A stretch of 7,172 nucleotides of DNA from Desulfobacula sp. (GTDB taxonomy: Bacteria > Desulfobacterota > Desulfobacteria > Desulfobacterales > Desulfobacteraceae). Shown piece after piece: positions 1-5,841 of the stretch (the first letter of the stretch is position 1; each line of letters opens with the position of its first letter). Location of the stretch: contig JABIYQ010000310.1 in assembly GCA_018702715.1 (NCBI GenBank), positions 1-7,172 of the forward strand, in the 5' to 3' direction. The notes beneath the pieces were generated by a model, which saw only the letters and a list, made by a program, of their open reading frames with translations, did not search any database and was not told the DNA's origin. A program made the position numbers and the translations under genes.

Positions 1-359
1 CCTGCTCTGGCAAGGCCGGCTCCAAATTTTAATCGATATTCTCGGCTTAAAAGATAAATCAGGCTTTTGATGGCTGGCTCTTCGCCCTGGGCCTCCACCA
101 TTTTTTTTCTCATTTCCATAAATTTTGAATAATGATTGATACCGGAAGGGCAATTAGCAGAACATGATCCACACATCAGGCACTTTGATACGATCTCTTT
201 TAGCAGGGGAGAAGAAGCAAGGGTATTATTCTCATAGGCTTTTATCAGCTGAAGCTTGCCCCGCGGGGAAGACTGTTCTTCTTTTATTATTTTATAAACC
301 GGGCAGACATACAGGCATAGGCCGCATTTGCCACAATTTTGAAGTAATTTGGGCGTCAT
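1..359 (-). CDS. glcF: GlcF-type Fe-S subunit of a 2-hydroxyacid (glycolate/lactate) dehydrogenase, N-terminal part
   Basis: Partial gene: 119 residues are visible before it leaves the window at position 1. It has two ferredoxin-type CxxCxxCxxxCP motifs, C9-C12-C15-C19 and C60-C63-C66-C70, each able to bind a [4Fe-4S] cluster. This is the standard N-terminus of GlcF/LutA/GlpC-like proteins, in which C-terminal CCG domains (outside the window) follow. In the family the protein passes electrons from the FAD subunit towards quinone or another acceptor. The ATG at 357-359 overlaps the stop codon of the upstream glcD (ATGA arrangement), so translation is probably coupled; the upstream Shine-Dalgarno is weak. 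Order (FAD subunit, then Fe-S subunit) matches glcD-glcF operons. The exact substrate cannot be told from this fragment. Confidence 0.85.
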   Translation of the reverse strand, partial: MTPKLLQNCGKCGLCLYVCPVYKIIKEEQSSPRGKLQLIKAYENNTLASSPLLKEIVSKCLMCGSCSANCPSGINHYSKFMEMRKKMVEAQGEEPAIKSLIYLLSREYRLKFGAGLARA

Positions 360-1729
360 ACAAATTTTCCGGGGTTAAGGATCAAATCAGGGTCAACAGC
401 CTGTTTGATTGTTTTTATAAAATCCATGGTATCCTTATTCATCACAAAGGGAAGATAGGGGGCTTTGGCAAGCCCGATCCCGTGTTCTCCGGATAGGGTA
501 CCCCCAAGCTTAGCTGCGGCTTGAAAAATTTCAGAGAATGCTTTTTCGACTTTTTCCCAATCATCTTTATTCTCTTTGTCTGTAGGAATCATGGGATGCA
601 TGTTGCCATCTCCTGCATGGGCCAGAATATAGGCTTTTAGACCATATCTATCTGCAATTTCCATGATTTGACGTATCATTAAAGGCACTTTGCTTACAGG
701 AACTGTCACATCTTCAGTAATAATATCAGGAGCAAGCTTTGCAAATACACCATAGGCAGACCGCCTTGCCGTCCAGAGGCTTTCTCTTTCAAGCTCAGAT
801 GCGGCTGTCTGGATGTTAACAGCACCATTTTTTTTGACTTTTTCAATGATCTTTTTCATTTCTTTTTCGCAGGCTTCCATGACACCATCAATTTCAATGA
901 GAAGCGATCCTTCGGCTTTTCTGTCCAACCCCAGGTTAGCACTGTCTTCAATTGCGTTCAAAGTCAGTTTGTCCATAAGTTCCATTGCAACAGGGATGAT
1001 GCCGGAACCAATAATGTCTGTAACGGCCTTTGCAGTGTTATCAAGATTATCAAAGGTTACCATCAGCGTTTTTACAGCCTCGGGTATTGGCATGACTTTT
1101 AAGGTTGCTTCGGTGATAACGCCAAGTGTTCCCTCTGATCCGCAAAAAAGCGATGATAGCTTGTAGCCTGTGACATCTTTAATGTTTTTGCTGCCGAACC
1201 GGATGATCTTACCCGATGCCAGGACCACTTCCATCCCAAGAATATAATCAGCGGTGACACCGTATTTCAGGCATCTGGGGCCGCCGGCGTTCATGGCAAT
1301 ATTTCCGCCAATGGTGGAGGTGTTCATGGAGCCTGGGTCAGGCGGATAAAAAAATCTAAAGGGCAACAAAGCTTTTTGGACATCGGCATTGACAACTCCG
1401 GGTTGTACAATGATATGCCGGTCGCGGGTGTTTACCTCGATGATTTTGTCCATTTTTGAAAAACAGAGAACGATCCCCTGTCTTATGGGAACAGATGCAC
1501 CGCAGAGGCTTGTTCCGGCACCACGACCGGTGACAGGTATCTTATGCCTTGAGGCGGCCTGCAATATTTTGGATACCTCATGGGTTGTTTCCGGGAAAAT
1601 AACTGCATCGGGCAAAGACTCTACTAAAAATGCATCATAGGCATAACAGAATATTTCCTCTTGCCGGTCAAGATATCTGTCTTTACCGACGATTTTAATC
1701 AGCTCATTTTTTATTTGGGTTTCCAGCAT
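356..1729 (-). CDS. glcD: FAD-linked 2-hydroxyacid dehydrogenase, GlcD / D-lactate dehydrogenase family
   Basis: Full-length 457-residue flavoprotein. Residues about 40-180 form the FAD_binding_4 (PCMH-type) domain, with TGRGAGTSLCGASVP at 67-81 and the PDPGSM...GGNIAMNAGG segment at 130-150. Residues about 215-456 form the FAD-oxidase C domain, with HAGDGNMHP at 371-379, GTLSGEHGIG at 410-419 and the closing DPDLILNPGK at 447-456. Family members oxidise glycolate, D-lactate or related 2-hydroxy acids and hand electrons to an Fe-S partner, here the overlapping downstream GlcF. ATG at 1727-1729 is preceded by AAGGA nine bases upstream. Substrate is ambiguous: glycolate and D-lactate enzymes share these motifs, and in sulfate reducers D-lactate is plausible. 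No truncation or missing motif was seen. Confidence 0.93.
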   Translation of the reverse strand: MLETQIKNELIKIVGKDRYLDRQEEIFCYAYDAFLVESLPDAVIFPETTHEVSKILQAASRHKIPVTGRGAGTSLCGASVPIRQGIVLCFSKMDKIIEVNTRDRHIIVQPGVVNADVQKALLPFRFFYPPDPGSMNTSTIGGNIAMNAGGPRCLKYGVTADYILGMEVVLASGKIIRFGSKNIKDVTGYKLSSLFCGSEGTLGVITEATLKVMPIPEAVKTLMVTFDNLDNTAKAVTDIIGSGIIPVAMELMDKLTLNAIEDSANLGLDRKAEGSLLIEIDGVMEACEKEMKKIIEKVKKNGAVNIQTAASELERESLWTARRSAYGVFAKLAPDIITEDVTVPVSKVPLMIRQIMEIADRYGLKAYILAHAGDGNMHPMIPTDKENKDDWEKVEKAFSEIFQAAAKLGGTLSGEHGIGLAKAPYLPFVMNKDTMDFIKTIKQAVDPDLILNPGKFV

Positions 1730-1738
1730 AAAAAGTTT

Positions 1739-1743
1739 TCCTT
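1739..1743 (-). promoter_or_regulatory. Ribosome binding site of glcD
   Basis: On the minus strand AAGGA lies nine bases before the ATG at 1729, which supports this start. Confidence 0.6.
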
Positions 1744-1775
1744 AAAATTATAGATATAGATAGCATGAAGCTGAA

Positions 1776-1833
1776 TCCAATGGTATTTTTATTGATATTG
1801 AAATCAAAGATGAAATCAAAATACATCATTGGA
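1776..1833. promoter_or_regulatory. Inverted repeat downstream of the glcD -10, possible operator
   Basis: The left arm TCCAATGGTATTTT (1776-1789) is the reverse complement of the right arm AAAATACATCATTGGA (1818-1833), apart from a two-base insertion (AT at 1825-1826). Between the arms, GAAATCAAA occurs twice (1800-1808 and 1812-1820), 12 bases apart. The right arm covers the predicted transcription start, where a repressor would block. No regulator gene is in the window, so operator function is inferred; a leader-RNA stem is the alternative. Confidence 0.35.
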
Positions 1834-1837
1834 ATGG

Positions 1838-1865
1838 AATAAAGTATTTGTTTGCTATTTGTCAA
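1838..1865 (-). promoter_or_regulatory. Candidate sigma-70 promoter for glcD-glcF
   Basis: Minus strand: a perfect -35 TTGACA (1860-1865), a 16-base spacer and a -10 TTTATT (1838-1843, four of six matches). Transcription would begin near 1831, leaving a leader of about 100 bases. It is the only clear -35/-10 pair I found upstream of glcD, but AT-rich DNA gives chance matches. Confidence 0.4.
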
Positions 1866-2154
1866 CTTTTATAAAATAAAATTTAAAAAATATTAATTAT
1901 AATAGACAAAAAGCTTGAAAACCGTTTAATTGCAATGAATTATTTTTATAATAGGTTTTTGAAGATAGAATGAAAATCCTGCCAATTATTTTCTAATTAG
2001 GAAACTTTACTCTCGTTCTTCCCATCTATTGATTTTTTTAATTCAAGATCCATTTATAATTTAAGGATCAGATCAAAAGATAAATATTGCCCGCCAAAAC
2101 GCCATCATTTTTTTTGTTTAATTCGCAGGGCATAACCAAAGATATAAAATCGGC
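1866..2154. other. AT-rich intergenic stretch, nothing identified
   Basis: Between the glcD promoter and the yccF promoter I see no ORF with a credible ribosome binding site, no tRNA-like fold and no strong hairpin. A short GATCC/GGATC pair near 2047-2075 is too weak to call. Base composition is very AT-rich, typical of a divergent regulatory gap. Confidence 0.4.
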
Positions 2155-2183
2155 TTGATCCTCAGGTTGAAGCGGCGTATGCT
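2155..2183 (+). promoter_or_regulatory. Candidate sigma-70 promoter for yccF
   Basis: TTGATC (2155-2160), a 17-base spacer and TATGCT (2178-2183); each hexamer matches four of six consensus bases. It would give a leader of about 55 bases before the GTG at 2246. Confidence 0.33.
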
Positions 2184-2245
2184 CACAAAAAAAACAGCTT
2201 TCCCCACACTTTGAATGGGATTGATGAAAAGGTAAGGAGTGAAAA

Positions 2246-2632
2246 GTGGCATTGATATTGAATATTCTATGGTTTATTTTTGGCGGAGGACTTCTGGCCT
2301 GGATTTTATGGGTTCTGTTGGGCTGTCTGCTTTACATCACAATAATCGGCATTCCATTTGGCATTGCAGCATTCAGAATAGCAGGTTTTGCAGCGTTTCC
2401 TTTTGGAAAAGAGCTTGTGGATTCACGTGCCCTGGGAGAGGAAAGGATTACTGGTACAGGACTTGCTAATTTTTTATGGATTGTTCTTGCCGGGATCTGG
2501 CTTGCCATATCTCATATCGTTACCGGTGTCGGCCTGTGCCTGACCATTATTGGAATCCCTTTTGGATTTGCACATTTTAGACTTGCCAGTGTCTGTTTTG
2601 CACCTCTTGGGAAAAAATCCATACTAAAGTAA
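2246..2632 (+). CDS. yccF: YccF-family (DUF307) inner-membrane protein
   Basis: A 128-residue, strongly hydrophobic protein made of two related halves. The unit NILWFIFGG...TIIGIPFGIAAFR...PFGKE (about residues 6-56) recurs as NFLWIVLAG...TIIGIPFGFAHFR...PLGKK (about 75-124), each with transmembrane stretches ending in the IIGIPFG signature. This matches YccF, a conserved inner-membrane protein of unknown molecular role. The start is GTG at 2246: AAGGAG (2234-2239) lies six bases upstream, and the N-terminus aligns with what I recall of E. coli YccF. It is slightly shorter than the E. coli protein (about 148 residues), lacking the polar C-terminal tail. It is monocistronic and convergent with the selenoprotein gene. 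Confidence 0.88.
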   Translation: MALILNILWFIFGGGLLAWILWVLLGCLLYITIIGIPFGIAAFRIAGFAAFPFGKELVDSRALGEERITGTGLANFLWIVLAGIWLAISHIVTGVGLCLTIIGIPFGFAHFRLASVCFAPLGKKSILK

Positions 2633-2703
2633 ATTGGAAAATAACACAGGATAGCTCCTTTGAAGATTCCGGTAAAATGGTAAAAGACTTATAGTAAGGT
2701 TTT

Positions 2704-2742
2704 CCATGTGGATGGAGAATATTTCATTCTCTATCCACATGG
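2704..2742. terminator. Strong 17-bp hairpin between convergent genes; terminator-like, or a second SECIS-like element
   Basis: Arms 2704-2720 and 2726-2742 pair over 17 positions with a single G/T mismatch (a G-U wobble in plus-strand RNA, an A-C mismatch in minus-strand RNA) and a five-base loop. It lies 72 bases after the yccF stop and three bases after the stop of the minus-strand Fe-S gene, where a shared terminator would be expected. However, no run of U follows the stem on either strand, so it is not a canonical intrinsic terminator. It may act as a Rho-independent-like or 3'-end-stabilising stem, or may relate to the UGA just upstream on the minus strand. Confidence 0.45.
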
Positions 2743-2745
2743 CAG

Positions 2746-4083
2746 TCAGAGAGCTGTTTCCGGGTGAAATACCTTTATTCCTTTTAAGTCTTCACCCAGA
2801 TACTCCCGTTCATTGGGCCCCAATATCCCCAATGATAAACAAATCAGGGTCCACATATGTACGACAGGGTAATTCCCGCCAAAATGCTCGCTGAGTTCAT
2901 GGATCTGGGCATGACAGTTGTGACAGCCGGCAATACAGTAATCAGCCCCTGTTGCCTTGATCTGTTCATCTTTTATCTTTCCGAATGCCAGGCGCTCATC
3001 CTTGAATCCTGATTGAAGGAAACCACCGCCGCCGCCACAGCAAAAATTATTGGATCTGTTTGGCTGCATATCTACAAAATTTTCTTCACCGACAACTGAT
3101 TTAACAACAAATCGCAAATCTTCCGCAATGGGATCACCATAACTTTTCCTTACTATTTGACAGGGATCCTGTACTGTGAATTTTATTTTAAGATCTTTAT
3201 TCCAGTCGGAATTGACCTTTAGCTTACCTTCACGAATCCATTTTGCATAATATTCATATATATTTTTAACGACAAAGGTATGCTCAAGATTATATTTTTT
3301 CAGTCCTGCCAGGACTGAGAATGTGACGTGACCTCACTCCGTATTGAGAAAGGTCTTACAGCCCAGTTTATTGGCCTGATCCACCGTTGTTTTGGTTACA
3401 TGTTTCCATGCATCATCATCTGCAAGAAACATACAATAGTTTTCGCCTGCCCAGCCAGAGCTGCCATATGTCCAGTCAACTCCTGCCAGGTGCAGTATTT
3501 TCCACAAAGGTACCATCTCGTCTGGTTCAGTTACAGGTTCCCTGGAATTCTGGTTCAGGAAAAATTGGGCTCCCTGCTTGTCAATGGGGGCCTGCATATC
3601 TGCAAATTCCAGTTGTGCCTCCTGGTATTCCTCTAATACATCGTTGACAACAAACTCAAAGTCTTCCGGAGAGGCTCCCATGGCACTGGTGCTTTCATTC
3701 CTCAAGGCCATGTCACAGGACCCGAGGATTCCAGAGGGCCTTTCTTCTCTGGGGCGCAGTTTTCTTGCATTAAAGACCAATTGGGGGATATCTATACGCA
3801 TGGGGCATACATAAATGCAACGCTGGCACATGGTACACATCCAGGGCCAGTCAGATTTCGCAATTTCCTCATCCATTCCCAGGGCAGCCATTCGAAGGAA
3901 TTTTCTGGGATCCATATTTTCAAGCCCTGTGGCGGGACATCCTGAAGCACAGGCGCCACAAGTTAAACATGAGTTTAAATTGCCCCCTTCCGGTAACAAT
4001 GTTTTCACTTTATCCAAAAAAATGTTTTTCTGCTTTTTATTTCCAAGCTTTATGACAGATAATGTCATTGCTACTTTTTCCAT
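2746..4083 (-). CDS. CCG-domain Fe-S oxidoreductase (HdrD/DsrK/HmeD-like) containing selenocysteine at an in-frame UGA
   Basis: One 445-codon reading frame with a TGA at codon 250 (3334-3336); the sequences on both sides are in the same frame and form one continuous family match. N-terminal ferredoxin motifs are C39-C42-C45-C49 and C83-C86-C89-C93. A degenerate first CCG region (about 195-260) carries GVDWTYGSSGW and the motif T-E-U-G-H, where relatives have TECGH. A complete second CCG domain follows: C308, C348-C349-G, then C387-x2-C390, the ligand set of a non-cubane Fe-S centre. Such proteins move electrons between Fe-S clusters and thiol/disulfide or quinone partners. A SECIS hairpin (3300-3318) follows the UGA. 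The start is ATG at 4081-4083, with AAGGAG ten bases upstream, rather than the TTG at 4128. No membrane cytochrome or HdrA partner is adjacent. A nonsense mutation is the alternative, but the hairpin and Cys position argue against it. Confidence 0.88.
3300..3318 (-). promoter_or_regulatory. Bacterial SECIS element
   Basis: Starting 15 bases after the UGA, the minus strand reads UCAGUCCU, loop GGC, AGGACUGA: a perfect 8-bp stem with a three-base loop. The apical loop begins 24 bases after the UGA and opens with GG. As I recall the bacterial SECIS rules (loop about 16-37 bases from UGA, small loop, a G in the first two loop positions), all are met. It lies inside the coding sequence, as bacterial SECIS elements do, and would bind SelB. 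Confidence 0.82.
3334..3336 (-). other. Selenocysteine codon (UGA, Sec250)
   Basis: In-frame TGA between GAA (Glu249) and GGT (Gly251). It replaces the Cys of the conserved T-E-C-G-H motif in DsrK/HmeD/HdrD relatives, and coding similarity continues without a break for a further 195 codons. Recoding is inferred from position and from the hairpin downstream; it needs SelA/SelB/SelC elsewhere in the genome. Confidence 0.85.
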
Positions 4084-4093
4084 TTTGAAGCTG

Positions 4094-4099
4094 CTCCTT
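4094..4099 (-). promoter_or_regulatory. Ribosome binding site deciding the selenoprotein start
   Basis: AAGGAG on the minus strand, ten bases before the ATG at 4083. It falls inside the longer reading frame that begins with TTG at 4128, so the ATG is the better start and the protein is 445 rather than 460 residues. Confidence 0.65.
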
Positions 4100-4144
4100 G
4101 ATTTAGAATCACTTATGTTTAAATTCAAATTTCAAATATAAAGA

Positions 4145-4159
4145 GCACAATGTATGCCA
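4145..4159 (-). promoter_or_regulatory. Candidate sigma-54 (-24/-12) promoter of the selenoprotein gene
   Basis: The minus strand reads TGGCATACATTGTGC: GG and GC separated by ten bases, with TGGCA at the -24 element and GTGC (consensus TTGC) at the -12 element. Transcription would start near 4133, about 50 bases before the ATG. No convincing -35/-10 pair was found here. It implies control by an enhancer-binding activator, not present in the window. Confidence 0.42.
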
Positions 4160-4305
4160 AAAAATGCAAAACTCGATTCTTTTCAAAATATCAATAAAAT
4201 CAGATAGCTATGATTGATAACAGGATCTTTTTGTTTTGAAGGTTGCAAATATGCGATTTTTTAACCATAAATAGATTTAAACCTGCGACCTGTTCTTTGG
4301 TACCC

Positions 4306-4344
4306 CAAGTGATACATTGACATCATATCAATCCGGAACACTTG
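4306..4344. repeat. Nested inverted repeat in the divergent gap, possible regulator site
   Basis: Outer arms CAAGTG (4306-4311) and CACTTG (4339-4344) pair perfectly. Inside them is a 17-base near-palindrome, ATTGACAT-C-ATATCAAT (4316-4332), with one mismatched pair. The two symmetry centres differ by one base. It lies upstream of both divergent promoters, about 170-210 bases from the sigma-54-like start, a usual distance for an activator site. Function is inferred. Confidence 0.35.
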
Positions 4345-4355
4345 TTTTAAACCCA

Positions 4356-4383
4356 TTGCTATCTTAGCTTTTATGATTATTAT
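4356..4383 (+). promoter_or_regulatory. Candidate sigma-70 promoter for the TPR-peptidase pair
   Basis: TTGCTA (4356-4361), a 16-base spacer and TATTAT (4378-4383, five of six matches). The start of transcription would be near 4390, about 30 bases before the ATG at 4420. A perfect TTGACA at 4317-4322 has no matching -10 at a proper distance and was not chosen. Confidence 0.38.
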
Positions 4384-4419
4384 AAAAATTTACCACAATC
4401 AGAAACGGAAGGTTTAAAT

Positions 4420-5064
4420 ATGCCAAAAAACACAGAAATAGAAAATACAGAAACAAAAAATACAGGTTTTGTGAAAAAACAAACCCTGGTGATTGGGATT
4501 ATAGTGTCTTTGTTCATCGGGTTTGTGGGCGGGACTATATATTCTTCATTTAAACTTACCGCTGACAAACAGGTTGGGCAGCAGAGTATTGCAGTTCCAA
4601 ATAATAATCCTGCAGCAGGACAACAGGATAATTCAGTGGAGGTTTCTGCAAAAATTTTACAGGTTGAACAATATTTGGAGCAAAACCCCAATGACGCCAA
4701 TGCCTGGACCCAATTAGGCAATCTATTTTTTGATTCAGATCAGGAAAAAAATGCCATTGATGCCTATGAAAAATCTCTGACAATCGAGCCGGGGAAAATT
4801 GGAGTAATCACTGATCTGGGGGTGATGTACAGAAGGAATGGTCAACCTGAAAAGGCCATTGAAGCGTTTGATAAAGCCATTGCAATTGATCCTTCCTTTG
4901 AAACCGCAAGGTTTAACAAGGGAATTGTGTTATTGCACGACTTAAACGATACCACAGGCGGTATAAGAGCATGGGAAGAGATTGTTAAATTAAACCCCAT
5001 GGCCATGGCTCCCAATGGGGAATCTGTTGATGCCCTGGTTCAAAGGATGAAAAAACAAAAATAA
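4420..5064 (+). CDS. Membrane-anchored tetratricopeptide repeat protein
   Basis: A 214-residue protein. A short polar N-terminus precedes one transmembrane segment at about residues 21-43, then a Gln/Asn/Pro-rich linker (about 50-72). Three TPR units follow at roughly 92-125, 126-158 and 159-193, with typical pairs such as WTQLGNLFFDSDQEKNAIDAYEKSL and a matching AIEAFDKAIAIDP. Orientation of the anchor suggests the TPR domain faces the periplasm. TPRs are protein-protein interaction scaffolds; CcmH/NrfG-like proteins of cytochrome c assembly have a similar layout, but nothing here shows that role. ATG at 4420 has GGAAGG (4407-4412) seven bases upstream. It is followed after ten bases by the YgjP-like peptidase, probably in one transcript. 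Confidence 0.82.
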   Translation: MPKNTEIENTETKNTGFVKKQTLVIGIIVSLFIGFVGGTIYSSFKLTADKQVGQQSIAVPNNNPAAGQQDNSVEVSAKILQVEQYLEQNPNDANAWTQLGNLFFDSDQEKNAIDAYEKSLTIEPGKIGVITDLGVMYRRNGQPEKAIEAFDKAIAIDPSFETARFNKGIVLLHDLNDTTGGIRAWEEIVKLNPMAMAPNGESVDALVQRMKKQK

Positions 5065-5074
5065 ATATCATAAT

Positions 5075-5797
5075 ATGCAAAACAAGATCTGGAAATTAAA
5101 AACAGAACACCTGAATCTTGGAAATTATTCCTTTGAGGTCATAAAAAAAAAGATTAATAATATTTATTTCAGGATCTATCCGTCTAAGGGTAAAATAATT
5201 GTCTCTGCACCAGTTTCAATTGATCTTGAAACATTGAACAAAGCAATTCTTTCAAAATCAGACTGGCTTAATGACCAGGTCAAAAAGAGTTCAATTGCAG
5301 AACCTGTATCTATTAAAACATATACAACAGGTGAAGCGCTTTTGTTTAAGGGAAAAATCTATTCTCTTAATGTGAGTTATCAAAATTCACGATCAAAGGC
5401 TTTTATAACCTTTGACAACCGCATCCAACTTGTGGTGAAACCAGGAACAACTGTCTTCCAACGTGAAAAAATTCTAATCGCATTTTATCGAAAAGAATTA
5501 AAACGATCCATTGGCATCTATGTTGCCAAGTGGCAGCCTCTGATGGGTGTAATAGTAAATGAGTTTAATGTGAGAATAATGAAAACCCGATGGGGAAGCT
5601 GTAACATCAATGCCAAAAGGATCTGGCTAAACCTTGCCCTTGTCAAATGTGCTGATTGCTTTATTGAGTATGTGGTTGTCCATGAAATGGTTCATTTGCT
5701 GGAAAGAAATCACAATGCACGGTTCAAGGGATTTATGGACAAGTTTATACCGGATTGGAAAAGACTTAAAAAAGAGTTGAATCAATTTAGTTTATAA
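5075..5797 (+). CDS. YgjP-like / DUF45 zinc metallopeptidase (M48-like)
   Basis: A 240-residue soluble protein of the YgjP family. The catalytic region at the C-terminus holds RWGSC (172-176), the zinc-binding HEMVH (203-207, HExxH with Glu204 as the likely general base) and a third likely ligand His213 in the family's E-x-N-H-x-x-x-F motif; PDWKRLKKEL closes the domain. The N-terminal half (about 17-70) has the family's beta-rich start ending in W64. Length and motifs are typical and look intact. The cellular substrate of YgjP proteins is not established; they often sit in scattered contexts, some next to restriction-modification genes, but none is seen here. The ATG at 5075 has no clear Shine-Dalgarno, so translation probably depends on the TPR gene ending ten bases earlier. 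Confidence 0.86.
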   Translation: MQNKIWKLKTEHLNLGNYSFEVIKKKINNIYFRIYPSKGKIIVSAPVSIDLETLNKAILSKSDWLNDQVKKSSIAEPVSIKTYTTGEALLFKGKIYSLNVSYQNSRSKAFITFDNRIQLVVKPGTTVFQREKILIAFYRKELKRSIGIYVAKWQPLMGVIVNEFNVRIMKTRWGSCNINAKRIWLNLALVKCADCFIEYVVVHEMVHLLERNHNARFKGFMDKFIPDWKRLKKELNQFSL

Positions 5798-5841
5798 CAA
5801 TGCCTTTGCAAACTTAATCAGCAGTCCTGTTTTTGCATCAT

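Noticed and set aside
813..1166. Plus-strand ORF opposite glcD, and similar antisense ORFs opposite the selenoprotein and lpxR genes
   Set aside because: They are shadows of conserved coding genes on the minus strand, with no ribosome binding sites or domain motifs.
1989..2057. Small minus-strand ORF of 18 codons starting MDLELKK in the glcD-yccF gap
   Set aside because: No Shine-Dalgarno, very short, low-complexity AT-rich sequence and no recognisable motif.
2746..3117. Separate short gene starting with TTG at 3117
   Set aside because: The frame is open and family-like all the way from 3333; the TTG is internal (Leu323) and has no ribosome binding site. It is the 3' part of the selenoprotein gene.
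3334..4128. A pseudogene or truncated Fe-S protein with nonsense stop, or a start at TTG 4128
   Set aside because: The stop is a UGA at a conserved Cys with a SECIS hairpin, and the downstream domain is intact. The TTG start lacks a ribosome binding site, while ATG 4083 has AAGGAG.
4317..4322. Perfect TTGACA as -35 of the TPR gene
   Set aside because: No -10-like hexamer occurs 15-19 bases downstream; it is better explained as part of the inverted repeat.
5798..5841. Terminator between the convergent peptidase and lpxR genes
   Set aside because: Only a six-base TGCAAA/TTTGCA pairing with a large loop is present, and no GC-rich stem followed by a U-tract.
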